Assembly: GCA_036567985.1 (NCBI GenBank)
Contig: DATCTK010000066.1
Span: forward strand, 1 to 64,000
From: SZUA-229 sp036567985
GTDB lineage: Bacteria; Pseudomonadota; Gammaproteobacteria; SZUA-229
DNA: 64,000 nt
Direction of reading: 5' to 3'
Shown: positions 25,784-33,645 of the stretch, piece after piece
Layout: every line of letters begins with the position of its first letter
How positions within the stretch are numbered: the stretch's first letter is position 1
Position numbers and translations under genes: made by a program
The notes under the pieces: generated by a model
The model's database searches: none
What the model was told of the DNA's origin: nothing
What the model saw: only the letters and a program-made list of their open reading frames with translations

Positions 25784-26221
25784 CTAGTTGATAGTGATCT
25801 TGCGCGGTTGCTTCGCTTCCTGTTTTGGAATGCTCACGGTCAGTACGCCGTGTTCGCTGTTGGCGGTTATGCCGTCGGCATTCACACCCTCCGGCATGGT
25901 GAACTGGCGGTAGAAAACACCGTGCTGGCGTTCAATGCGTTTGAAGCCCTGTTTTTCGGTTTTCAGTTCACGGTTTCTTTCGCCTTTAATGGTGAGCACA
26001 TTGTGTTCCATATGAATGTCGATATCTTTGGGGTCAACACCCGGGATATCTGCCATTAACAGGAATTTGTCATCCTCTTCCTTGATATCAACCGCCGGTG
26101 CCCAGTCGCTGGTCACCACATTGCTTTCATCATAGGACTTGTCCTTGCGCACATGGCCGCGTTGTAATTCCTGCTGCAGCTGATCCAGCAGGCTCCATGG
26201 ATTGTAGTGTGTCAGACTCAT
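25784..26221 (-). CDS. Small heat shock protein, Hsp20 family
   Basis: The protein has 145 residues. It has an N-terminal arm (NPWSLLDQLQQELQRG), an alpha-crystallin domain from about residue 45 (PAVDIKEEDDKFLLMADIPG cut at its core) with the signature HGVLTVSIPK, and a C-terminal IxI motif (KITIN). It is an ATP-independent holdase that binds unfolding proteins. A good sigma-32-type promoter lies upstream at 26272-26300, in keeping with heat induction. It is convergent to the glycosyltransferase and divergent from hisC. Confidence 0.93.
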   Translation of the reverse strand: MSLTHYNPWSLLDQLQQELQRGHVRKDKSYDESNVVTSDWAPAVDIKEEDDKFLLMADIPGVDPKDIDIHMEHNVLTIKGERNRELKTEKQGFKRIERQHGVFYRQFTMPEGVNADGITANSEHGVLTVSIPKQEAKQPRKITIN

Positions 26222-26271
26222 AGCTTTACTCCCGTAAGTGGTTATCTGTTTGCCTTAATGGCTTGATGCAT

Positions 26272-26300
26272 AAATGTGGTTGCGGGATTTTATTTTCAAG
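26272..26300 (-). promoter_or_regulatory. Sigma-32 (heat shock) promoter of hsp20
   Basis: On the minus strand CTTGAAA (26294-26300) is followed after 14 bases by CCACATTT (26272-26279). The E. coli sigma-32 consensus is CTTGAAA, 11-16 bases, CCCCATNT, so this matches 7 of 7 and 7 of 8 positions. It lies about 50 bases before the hsp20 start codon. Confidence 0.7.
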
Positions 26301-26419
26301 CGCTGTGATTGAAAAAAAGTCTGGCGCAGGGAAAAAAACGGCAAAGCTTGAGCAGTATCAAAAAATACCGCTTATCTGTTATGATCGGCGTTCAGATTCA
26401 CAGCAGAGAACTCCGGCAA

Positions 26420-27493
26420 ATGTCAGATTTAATCCGAAAAGAAATCCAGGCACTCAAGGCCTATCATGTGGCGGATCCGGGCAAGATGATCAAGCTGGAT
26501 GCCATGGAAAACCCCTATACCATCCCGTCATCATTGCAGGATGAGTGGCTGGAGCTGATGCGACAGGCACCGCTGAATCGCTACCCGGACCCCACAGCAC
26601 GTGAGTTGTCGGCCCTGCTCAGGAAGGTAATGGGCGTGCCCGAGGGACAGGCGATGATACTGGGTAACGGCTCCGACGAGCTGATCCAGATTATGGCAAT
26701 GGCCATGGCCCAGCCGGGTAAAAAAATCATGGCGCCGGAACCCTGTTTCGTGATGTATAAAATGATCGCCACCTTCAGCGCGATGCACTATGTCGGCGTA
26801 CCCTTAAAGGATGACTTTTCCCTGGACCTGCCGGCCATGCTGGATGCGATCCGCCGCGAGGAGCCGGTGCTGATATTTCTTGCCTACCCCAATAATCCTA
26901 CCGGTAACCTGTTCGATGAAGGCGATATAGTGCAGATCCTCGAAGCCAGCAGTGGTCTGGTGGTGCTGGACGAGGCCTACCACCCATTCGCCGACAGCAG
27001 CTTTATGTCGCGTCTGGGGGAGTTTGATAATCTGCTGGTGATGCGCACCGTGTCCAAGATGGGCCTGGCGGGCTTGCGTCTGGGTCTGCTGGCGGGGCCG
27101 GAAAAATGGCTGGGCGAGTTTGACAAGGTTCGCCTGCCTTACAATATCAATGTGCTGACCCAGCTGACCGCAGAGTTTGCCTTGCGTCACGCCGATGTGT
27201 TTGCCGAGCAGGCGGCACGTATCTGTGAGCAACGCCAATGGCTGTTCGAGCAGTTACAGGGCTATAGCCAGTTTGAGGTGTTTCCCAGTCGCGCCAATTT
27301 TATTCTGCTGCGTGTGTTGCAGGGGGATGCCACTGGTATCTTCGAGTCGATGAAGCAGAAGGGTGTGCTGATTAAAAACATGCACCCGGCGGGTGGCGCG
27401 TTGAACCAGTGCCTGCGCCTGACCGTTGGCACCGAGGAAGAAAATAAAACCATGCTGGCGGCGCTGGCGGAGAGCCTGACAGATAACAGCTGA
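26420..27493 (+). CDS. hisC: Histidinol-phosphate aminotransferase
   Basis: From ATG 26420 the protein has 357 residues and starts MSDLIRKEIQALKAYHVADP. Upstream in-frame ATGs (from 26309) would add 37 residues of basic sequence with no family match. Conserved segments are KLDAMENPYTIP, ILGNGSDELIQIM, YPNNPTGNLFDEG, VVLDEAYHPF and the PLP lysine in RTVSKMGLAGLRLG. It transaminates imidazole-acetol phosphate in histidine synthesis. It has no clear Shine-Dalgarno sequence, and it is separated from hisGD by three genes and by a terminator, so it needs its own promoter. Confidence 0.95.
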   Translation: MSDLIRKEIQALKAYHVADPGKMIKLDAMENPYTIPSSLQDEWLELMRQAPLNRYPDPTARELSALLRKVMGVPEGQAMILGNGSDELIQIMAMAMAQPGKKIMAPEPCFVMYKMIATFSAMHYVGVPLKDDFSLDLPAMLDAIRREEPVLIFLAYPNNPTGNLFDEGDIVQILEASSGLVVLDEAYHPFADSSFMSRLGEFDNLLVMRTVSKMGLAGLRLGLLAGPEKWLGEFDKVRLPYNINVLTQLTAEFALRHADVFAEQAARICEQRQWLFEQLQGYSQFEVFPSRANFILLRVLQGDATGIFESMKQKGVLIKNMHPAGGALNQCLRLTVGTEEENKTMLAALAESLTDNS

Positions 27494-27504
27494 TAAGCCG
27501 TTAC

Positions 27505-27537
27505 AGTCCTTAGTCGTTGGTCTTTCGTCATTAGTCC
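27505..27537. repeat. Single arm of the GTCGTTGGTC-type repeat
   Basis: The sequence contains TTAGTCGTTGGTC and then CGTCATTAGTCC, just after hisC. It resembles the left arm of the inverted repeat at 39949-40013 but has no complementary partner next to it. Confidence 0.5.
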
Positions 27538-27613
27538 AGCGAAATCATCTGCCAACAGGACGCCTGTCTTTGTTGTCTCTTTTTGCTGTTATAAAGATTA
27601 ACGCCAATAACGT

Positions 27614-27706
27614 GAAAACCGCGAATGAACGCTAATGCTTAAAGAGATATAAGGCTTTGATCGCGCTTATTTGCGTTTATTTGCGTTCATTCGCGTTTTC
27701 TTTTTC
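27614..27706. repeat. Inverted repeat of the GCAAATGAACGC family, simple form
   Basis: The left arm (27614-27637, GAAAACCGCGAATGAACGC) and the right arm (27663-27706, TTTATTTGCGTTCATTCGCG) are inverted copies, with a 25-base AT-rich centre. It lies between convergent hisC and degS. The arms match the outer arms of the composite block at 2591-2995. Confidence 0.75.
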
Positions 27707-27730
27707 TTATGGCTTAATTGAGCATCGTGC

Positions 27731-28825
27731 TTAGAACGCCGGGCGCTGTCCCAGGGTGGCGCGGGTGACAAAGCTCTGCTGTTCGCGAATACCGCTAATG
27801 CTTATCTCGTCCCCCGGTTTGCCCTGGGCGACCTCGTCCAGTACATCGCGGGTGTCGCGAATTGGGTGCCGATTGATATGGGTGATGATGTCGCCGACAC
27901 GAATCCCGGCCAGTTCAGCCGGGCCGCGATCGAAGACATCGGTAATCAGCACCCCCTGCAAGTTACTGAGGCCGACATGCTCGACTATCTGGCTGTTTAA
28001 ATCCACCCCTTCAACCCCCAGCCAGCCACGAATCACTTCGCCGTTTTTGATAATCTGCTGTACCACGTCAAGCACCAGGTCAATTGGAATCGCAAAGCTG
28101 ATGCCCAGGTAGCTGCCGGTCTGGCTGTAGATGGCGGAGTTGATGCCGACAATTTCGCCGCTGGAGTTAATCAGCGCGCCACCGGAGTTGCCCGGATTGA
28201 TTGCCGCGTCGGTCTGGATAAAATTTTCATAGGTATTAAGCCCCACCCGGTCACGGCCGGTGGCGCTGATAATGCCCTGGGTGACGGTCTGGCCAATGCC
28301 GAATGGATTGCCAATGGCCAGCGCAATATCGCCGACGCGTATTTTCTCGCTGTCGGCAATGGCTACCGGGGGTACCGAGTCAATGCCCGCGGTGAGTACG
28401 GCCAGGTCGGTGTCCGCATCCAGCCCGAGAATGGTGCCGGGTAGCTGGCGGCCATCATCGAGTATCACCTCGATTTTTTCCGCGCCGGCCACCACGTGGT
28501 GATTGGTGACAATATAGCCATTGCTGTTGATGATTACCCCTGAGCCTTTATTGGGGCGCACCTTGAATTGTGGCCTGTCGGTATCCGGTGCACTGAGTAG
28601 CGGCGGCGCAGCTGTTTCATCCGCCAGGTAATAGGCTTTTATGCTGACCACGGACGAGGCAACGCGGTTCACCGCGTCCGCGTAGCTGTCCACGGGACTG
28701 TGCTGGGCAGGGGTGATGTGTGGTGATCTTGTCTGTTTGTTTTGCAGAAAAAACAGCCCGGTGCCGAGCAGCAGGCCGATTAGAACCCAGCCCAGGATAA
28801 AGCGTGTAGAATAGGTGTTAGCCAT
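27731..28825 (-). CDS. degS: Membrane-anchored serine protease DegS/AlgW type
   Basis: The protein has 364 residues. One N-terminal membrane helix (FILGWVLIGLLLGTGLFFL) is followed by a trypsin-like domain and a single PDZ domain (from about residue 255). The catalytic triad is H110 (TNHHVVAGA), D140 (DADTDLAVL) and S214 (NPGNSGGAL). The single PDZ and membrane anchor fit DegS/AlgW, which cleaves the anti-sigma factor RseA/MucA when outer-membrane porins misfold, rather than DegP. It is divergent from the NIF3-family gene with a gap of 23 bases. Confidence 0.93.
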   Translation of the reverse strand: MANTYSTRFILGWVLIGLLLGTGLFFLQNKQTRSPHITPAQHSPVDSYADAVNRVASSVVSIKAYYLADETAAPPLLSAPDTDRPQFKVRPNKGSGVIINSNGYIVTNHHVVAGAEKIEVILDDGRQLPGTILGLDADTDLAVLTAGIDSVPPVAIADSEKIRVGDIALAIGNPFGIGQTVTQGIISATGRDRVGLNTYENFIQTDAAINPGNSGGALINSSGEIVGINSAIYSQTGSYLGISFAIPIDLVLDVVQQIIKNGEVIRGWLGVEGVDLNSQIVEHVGLSNLQGVLITDVFDRGPAELAGIRVGDIITHINRHPIRDTRDVLDEVAQGKPGDEISISGIREQQSFVTRATLGQRPAF

Positions 28826-28848
28826 GTGTATATTTTTGTGGGGAACCC

Positions 28849-29598
28849 ATGCAGCAACTTGATGTGATAGTAGATTACTGTAACACCCTGTTACGAGTAA
28901 ACGAGTTCAGTGATTATTGCCCAAATGGCCTGCAGGTTGAAGGGCGATCCGAGGTTGGCAGAATAATTAGTGGTGTTACCGCCTGCCAGGCGTTGATTGA
29001 TCGGGCGATTGAGCAACAGGCAGATGCCATTCTGGTACATCACGGCTATTTCTGGAAAAACGAATCGCCGGTAATTACCGGTATCAAGCGACAACGTATC
29101 GGCGCATTGCTGCAAAACGGCATCAGTTTGCTGGCCTATCATTTGCCGCTGGATGCCCATGAGTCCCTGGGTAATAACGCCACCCTGGCGGAAAAGCTGG
29201 ATTTGCAGGTGGAAGATGTCAACAGTGGGGGGCTGTTATGGAGCGGTCAGCTGGCGCAGTCAATGAAACCAGGCGCATTTGCGCAGCATATCGCGCAACG
29301 CCTGGGACGTGAGCCGCTGCACCTGCCTGCGGGCAGTGGGCGTGAGATTAAACGTGTCGGCTGGTGCACAGGCGGAGCGCAGCATTATATCGAGCAGGCG
29401 GCCGCACAGGGGCTGGATGCCTATATCAGCGGTGAGGTGTCGGAGCAGACCTTTCACTTGGCGCAGGAACTGGATATTCATTATTTCGCCGCCGGGCACC
29501 ATGCAACCGAGTCCTACGGTGTGCAGGCACTGGCGAATCATCTGTCACAGCAGTTTGATCTGCATTGCGAGTTTATTGATGTGCCGAACCCCGTGTAG
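28849..29598 (+). CDS. NIF3-like dinuclear metal centre protein
   Basis: The protein has 249 residues, matching E. coli YbgI in length. Metal-ligand segments are ILVHHGYFW, AYHLPLDAHESLGNN and the C-terminal FAAGHHATESYGVQAL. The family forms hexameric rings with two metal ions per subunit; a GTP cyclohydrolase 1 type 2 label is common, but the true function is unsettled. The last two sense codons and the stop lie inside a terminator hairpin. In Pseudomonas and relatives it also lies between algW/degS and petABC. Confidence 0.93.
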   Translation: MQQLDVIVDYCNTLLRVNEFSDYCPNGLQVEGRSEVGRIISGVTACQALIDRAIEQQADAILVHHGYFWKNESPVITGIKRQRIGALLQNGISLLAYHLPLDAHESLGNNATLAEKLDLQVEDVNSGGLLWSGQLAQSMKPGAFAQHIAQRLGREPLHLPAGSGREIKRVGWCTGGAQHYIEQAAAQGLDAYISGEVSEQTFHLAQELDIHYFAAGHHATESYGVQALANHLSQQFDLHCEFIDVPNPV

Positions 29599-29609
29599 CA
29601 CGGGGTTTT
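29589..29609 (+). terminator. Intrinsic terminator overlapping the NIF3 gene stop
   Basis: CCCCGTG (29589-29595) pairs exactly with CACGGGG (29599-29605). The three-base loop is the TAG stop codon of the NIF3-family gene, and four T follow. It would separate this gene from petABC. Confidence 0.7.
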
Positions 29610-29679
29610 CGCACAATTCTCATGCGAGCCCCTGTTCGAGTTTAAGATATTGATATTCAAGGTAAAACTTATTTAGCCC

Positions 29680-29708
29680 TTGGATAAAGTGGTGAAATCG
29701 ATTAAAAT
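29680..29708 (+). promoter_or_regulatory. Candidate sigma-70 promoter of petABC
   Basis: TTGGAT at 29680-29685 and TAAAAT at 29703-29708 are separated by 17 bases. It lies about 180 bases before petA, leaving a long leader in which no riboswitch or other structure was recognised. Confidence 0.45.
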
Positions 29709-29884
29709 GCTGCGGCGTTTTTTCCTGTGCTTCCACAGGGTTAAACAAAGGGCTAAAACGCGAGAGCAAAGTTCAAATACAGTTTTCTGGATGACGTGTG
29801 TGGCGTTGATGTGTTGATCATCCCGCTGCAGATTGATGTGTCAGACAACATGATTTCAATCAATATAGTCTAAGAGAGGTACTC

Positions 29885-30478
29885 ATGGCTACAGAAGGCG
29901 TAGATCAAAATAAACGCCGCTTTCTGACAAACACCACTGCTGTAGTGGGTGCTGTCGGAGCTGGTTTTGTCGCTGTACCCTTCCTGGCTTCCTGGGCTCC
30001 AAGTGAGCGCGCCAAAACTGCAGGCGCGCCTGTAGAAGTGGACATCAGTAAGCTGCAAGAAGGTCAGTTACTCACGGTTGAATGGCGTGGTAAGCCTGTG
30101 TGGATTATCAAGCGTACTCAGCAGAATCTGAAAGATCTGCAAACACTGGATGATAATTTGCGTGACCCTGCGTCCGAGAATGTTCAGCAGCCGGAATATG
30201 CAACCAATCCAACCCGTTCTATCAGGCCTGAAGTTGTGGTGATGGTGGGTATCTGTACGCACCTGGGTTGTTCTCCAACCTATCGTCCTGAAATGGCACC
30301 GGCGGATCTGGGCGAGGACTGGAAAGGCGGTTTCTTCTGTCCATGCCATGGCTCCAAGTTTGACCTTGCCGGCCGTGTATACAAGGGTGTTCCTGCACCG
30401 CTTAACCTGGAAATACCACCCCATTTCTACAAGAGCGACCGCACAATTCTGGTCGGTGAAGATGGAGGCGCGGCATAA
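29885..30478 (+). CDS. petA: Cytochrome bc1 Rieske iron-sulfur subunit
   Basis: The protein has 197 residues. The N-terminus has a twin-arginine-type sequence (NKRRFLTNTT) and one hydrophobic helix that stays as the membrane anchor. The 2Fe-2S ligands lie in CTHLGC (C124, H126) and CPCHGS (C152, C154-H155 region). It carries electrons from ubiquinol to cytochrome c1. ATG 29885 follows AGAGAGG. The stop overlaps the petB start by one base. Confidence 0.97.
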   Translation: MATEGVDQNKRRFLTNTTAVVGAVGAGFVAVPFLASWAPSERAKTAGAPVEVDISKLQEGQLLTVEWRGKPVWIIKRTQQNLKDLQTLDDNLRDPASENVQQPEYATNPTRSIRPEVVVMVGICTHLGCSPTYRPEMAPADLGEDWKGGFFCPCHGSKFDLAGRVYKGVPAPLNLEIPPHFYKSDRTILVGEDGGAA

Positions 30479-31692
30479 TGTTTAAAAGTTTAATGTCCTG
30501 GGTCGATGATCGTTTTCCTGCAACAAAAATGTGGAACGAGCATCTGGCTGAATACTACGCACCAAAGAACTTCAACTTCTGGTACTTCTTTGGCTCGCTG
30601 GCGCTGCTGGTTCTGGTTATCCAGATTGTTTCCGGCATCTTCCTGACCATGCACTACAAGCCTGACGGTGCCATGGCCTTCGCCTCGGTGGAATACATCA
30701 TGCGTGATGTGCCCTACGGCTGGTTGATTCGCTATATCCACTCAACCGGTGCAACCGCCTTCTTCGTGGTGGTGTATCTGCACATGTTCCGAGGCCTGCT
30801 CTACGGTTCATTTAAGAAACCTCGTGAGCTGGTATGGCTGTTCGGTATGTTTATCTACCTGGTACTGATGGCCGAAGCCTTTATGGGCTACCTGTTACCA
30901 TGGGGTCAGATGTCCTACTGGGGTGCGCAGGTTATTATTTCACTGTTCGGTGCACTGCCGATTATCGGTGATCCATTAACCCTGTGGATTCGTGGTGACT
31001 TCGTTGTATCCGATGCAACCCTCAACCGTTTCTTTGCATTGCATGTTATTGCACTGCCACTGGTGCTGTTAGGCCTGGTTGTGGCGCACATTATTGCACT
31101 GCATGAAGTGGGTTCAAATAACCCTGAAGGTATTGAAATCAAGAAGAACAAGGATGAAAACGGTATTCCACTCGATGGCATTCCTTTCCACCCTTACTAC
31201 TCGGTGAAAGATATCGTCGGCGTAATTGTCTTCCTGATCTTCTTCAGCCTGGTATTGTTCTTCGCGCCGGAAGGTGGTGGTTACCTGCTGGAGCACGCAA
31301 ACTTTATTCCATCTGATCCGTTGAAGACACCGGAGCATATTGCACCTGTATGGTACTTCACGCCGTTCTACGCGATTCTGCGTGCGGTTCCGGACAAGCT
31401 GATGGGTGTTATCGCCATGGGCGCAGCGATTGTGGTTCTGTTCCTGCTGCCATGGATCGACCGCTGCAAAGTGAAGTCTATCCGTTACCGCGGTACCAGC
31501 TATAAAGTTTTATTAACTGCATTTGTTGTGTCATTTGTCGTGCTGGGCTGGTTAGGCATGGAGCCTGCTACACCTGTGCTGACACTGATGGCGCAGATTT
31601 TCAGTGTGATTTATTTCGGTTTCTTTATTGTGTTGTATTTCACTTCAAAGAATGAAAAGACCAAGCCAGTTCCAGAGAGGATTACGAAATGA
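30478..31692 (+). CDS. petB: Cytochrome b of the bc1 complex
   Basis: The protein has 404 residues with eight predicted membrane helices. The b-haem and quinone-site motifs are intact: RYIHSTGATAFFVVVYLHMFRG, given here only by its ends RYIHSTG and VYLHMFRG, then GYLLPWGQMSYWGA and the Qo-site TPEHIAPVWYFTPFYA region with P(E/D)W-type spacing altered to APVWYF. It forms the quinol-oxidising core. It overlaps petC by four bases. Confidence 0.97.
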   Translation: MFKSLMSWVDDRFPATKMWNEHLAEYYAPKNFNFWYFFGSLALLVLVIQIVSGIFLTMHYKPDGAMAFASVEYIMRDVPYGWLIRYIHSTGATAFFVVVYLHMFRGLLYGSFKKPRELVWLFGMFIYLVLMAEAFMGYLLPWGQMSYWGAQVIISLFGALPIIGDPLTLWIRGDFVVSDATLNRFFALHVIALPLVLLGLVVAHIIALHEVGSNNPEGIEIKKNKDENGIPLDGIPFHPYYSVKDIVGVIVFLIFFSLVLFFAPEGGGYLLEHANFIPSDPLKTPEHIAPVWYFTPFYAILRAVPDKLMGVIAMGAAIVVLFLLPWIDRCKVKSIRYRGTSYKVLLTAFVVSFVVLGWLGMEPATPVLTLMAQIFSVIYFGFFIVLYFTSKNEKTKPVPERITK

Positions 31693-32459
31693 GACAACTC
31701 CTTGGGAAACACTTACTAGGTGTCATTCTTTTAGCGTTTTCTAGCCAGCTGATGGCAGCGGGTGCCGGCATTCCACTGGATAAGGCACCGGTTGACCTGC
31801 ATGACAAAGAATCACTCAAGCGTGGTGCAGAAATTTTTGCCACTAACTGCCTGAGCTGTCATTCAGCTGATTATATGCGTTACAACCGCATTGGTGCTGA
31901 CCTGGGCATGAGCGATGAAGAAGTCAGCGACAAGCTGATTTCAACACGCGGTGCCGACGGTGAGAAAACCAAAGTGGGTGAGTTAATGAAAGTCGCCATG
32001 GATAATGATTACTCCAAAGAAGCTTTTGGAACCAAGATCCCCGGCCTGACAGTTATTGCTCGTGCCCGTGGTGCTGACTGGTTATACACCTACCTGCGTA
32101 CCTTCTACCTGGATGATTCACGCCCCATGGGTGTGAACAACCTGGCGTTCCCGGATGTGGGCATGCCACATGTGCTGTGGGAACAGCAGGGGCTGCAGAA
32201 GGCAAACTTCCGTACTGAAACCGATAAGGACGGTAACGAAAAGCATATCTTCGAAAGCATGGAAATCGTAGAAGCCGGTTCCATGTCAGTTGAAGAATAT
32301 GATGCCTATGTTGGTGATCTTGTAAACTTTATGGTTTACATGGCCGAGCCTGTTCAGGTTGAGCGTAAAAGCCTTGGTGTTAAAGTCATTATCTTCCTGT
32401 TGATCTTCGCGGTGATTGCATATCTGCTGAAGAAAGAATACTGGAAAGACGTACACTAA
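31689..32459 (+). CDS. petC: Cytochrome c1 of the bc1 complex
   Basis: The protein has 256 residues. It has a signal peptide (LLGVILLAFSSQLMAAG), a single haem-binding motif CLSCH (C54, C57, H58) followed by SADYMRYNRIG, and a C-terminal membrane anchor (VIIFLLIFAVIAYLL). It passes electrons to a soluble cytochrome c. It starts four bases inside petB and is followed by sspA after a 108-base gap, as in other gammaproteobacteria. Confidence 0.97.
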   Translation: MRQLLGKHLLGVILLAFSSQLMAAGAGIPLDKAPVDLHDKESLKRGAEIFATNCLSCHSADYMRYNRIGADLGMSDEEVSDKLISTRGADGEKTKVGELMKVAMDNDYSKEAFGTKIPGLTVIARARGADWLYTYLRTFYLDDSRPMGVNNLAFPDVGMPHVLWEQQGLQKANFRTETDKDGNEKHIFESMEIVEAGSMSVEEYDAYVGDLVNFMVYMAEPVQVERKSLGVKVIIFLLIFAVIAYLLKKEYWKDVH

Positions 32460-32567
32460 GCAGTTAGTAAGTCGTCAGACCGGGGCTGGAAACAGGTGTT
32501 TCCGGTTCTGGCTGGCGACTTTTGGCTTATGACAAACGGCTTTGTTAAATTTTGAGGCAAACTAATT

Positions 32568-33200
32568 ATGGCGTCTAATACTCTCGCCAATCGCAGATCT
32601 GTTATGAATCTGTTTACTTCTCCGACCTGTCCCTACTGTCATCTTGCACGCATTGTGCTGGCAGAAAAAGATATTACCTTTGAATCCATTGAAGTGGATG
32701 TGGACTCGTTGCCGGAGGATCTGTCCGAACTGAACCCGTACAATACCGTGCCGACACTGATTGACCGTGATCTGGTGTTATATGATTCACGGGTGATTGT
32801 TGAATACCTGGATGAGCGTTTTCCACATCCGCCGTTAATGCCCGTAGACCCTGTGTCACGTGCAAAAACACGCCTGGCATTACACCGTGTTGAAAAAGAC
32901 TGGTACCCATTGATGCATGATATTCTGCATAAGGGTGAAAAGACCGTGGCCAAGTCACGCAAGATGTTACGTGAAAGCATTGTCTCGGCAAATGAATTAT
33001 TCAAGGTGCTGCCATTCTTTCTGAGTGAAGAATACAGCCTGGTGGATGCCACCATTGCACCGCTGTTATGGCGCCTGCCTGCACTGGGTATCGAGCTGCC
33101 TGCAGAAGCCAAAGCTGTGAATGATTATGCGCAGCGAATTTTTAACCGTGAAGCTTTCCAGTTGAGTCTGACTGAGGCTGAAAAGGAAATGCGTCTTTAA
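32568..33200 (+). CDS. sspA: Stringent starvation protein A
   Basis: The protein has 210 residues with a glutathione-transferase fold: N-terminal thioredoxin-like domain with MNLFTSPTCPYCHLARIVLAEK-type sequence (core SPTCPYCHLAR), NTVPTLIDRDLVLYDSRVI, and a helical C-terminus. SspA binds RNA polymerase and modulates stress, acid-resistance and virulence genes; it is not a true GST. The sspA-sspB pairing after petABC is conserved. Confidence 0.95.
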   Translation: MASNTLANRRSVMNLFTSPTCPYCHLARIVLAEKDITFESIEVDVDSLPEDLSELNPYNTVPTLIDRDLVLYDSRVIVEYLDERFPHPPLMPVDPVSRAKTRLALHRVEKDWYPLMHDILHKGEKTVAKSRKMLRESIVSANELFKVLPFFLSEEYSLVDATIAPLLWRLPALGIELPAEAKAVNDYAQRIFNREAFQLSLTEAEKEMRL

Positions 33201-33228
33201 TCCATTTGATTAAGGTAGCTGATTATTT

Positions 33229-33627
33229 ATGACATCCAGCCGTCCCTATCTGATTCGAGCTTTATATCAATGGATTGTCGATAATGGCGTGACGCCCTAT
33301 ATTCTTGTCGATGCAACGCTGGATGGCGTGGATGTTCCACCGCAGCATATTCAGGACAATAAAATTATTCTGAATATTGCGCCGATGGCGGTGCAGGGGC
33401 TGACCCTGGGTGATGAGCTGATCAGTTTCAGTGCCCGCTTCAGTGGACAGTCGGTACACCTGGCAGTGCCCACTTCTGCCGTGCTGGCGATTTATGCCCG
33501 TGAGAATGGGCAGGGCATGATGTTCAATGAAGAGCCGGGTAGCACACCACCGGATGGATCAGACCCCGATGGGGGTGATGACTCGGATGGCAGCAGCAAG
33601 CGCCCCTCACTGCGCGTGGTGAAGTAA
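33229..33627 (+). CDS. sspB: ClpXP specificity-enhancing factor SspB
   Basis: The protein has 132 residues. The folded domain begins SRPYLIRALYQWIVDNGVTPYILVD, shown by its core RALYQWIVDNGVTPY, and includes ISFSARFSGQ. A flexible acidic linker (PDGSDPDGGDDSDGSS) leads to the basic C-terminal ClpX-docking tail PSLRVVK. It delivers ssrA-tagged stalled products to ClpXP. It lies 28 bases after sspA. Confidence 0.95.
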   Translation: MTSSRPYLIRALYQWIVDNGVTPYILVDATLDGVDVPPQHIQDNKIILNIAPMAVQGLTLGDELISFSARFSGQSVHLAVPTSAVLAIYARENGQGMMFNEEPGSTPPDGSDPDGGDDSDGSSKRPSLRVVK

Positions 33628-33645
33628 GCGCGGTTAACAGTCGGC

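Noticed and set aside
32480..32515. Hairpin GGAAAC/GTTTCC between petC and sspA as terminator
   Set aside because: The stem is short and imperfect outside six base pairs and is not followed directly by a T-run, so it is not called.
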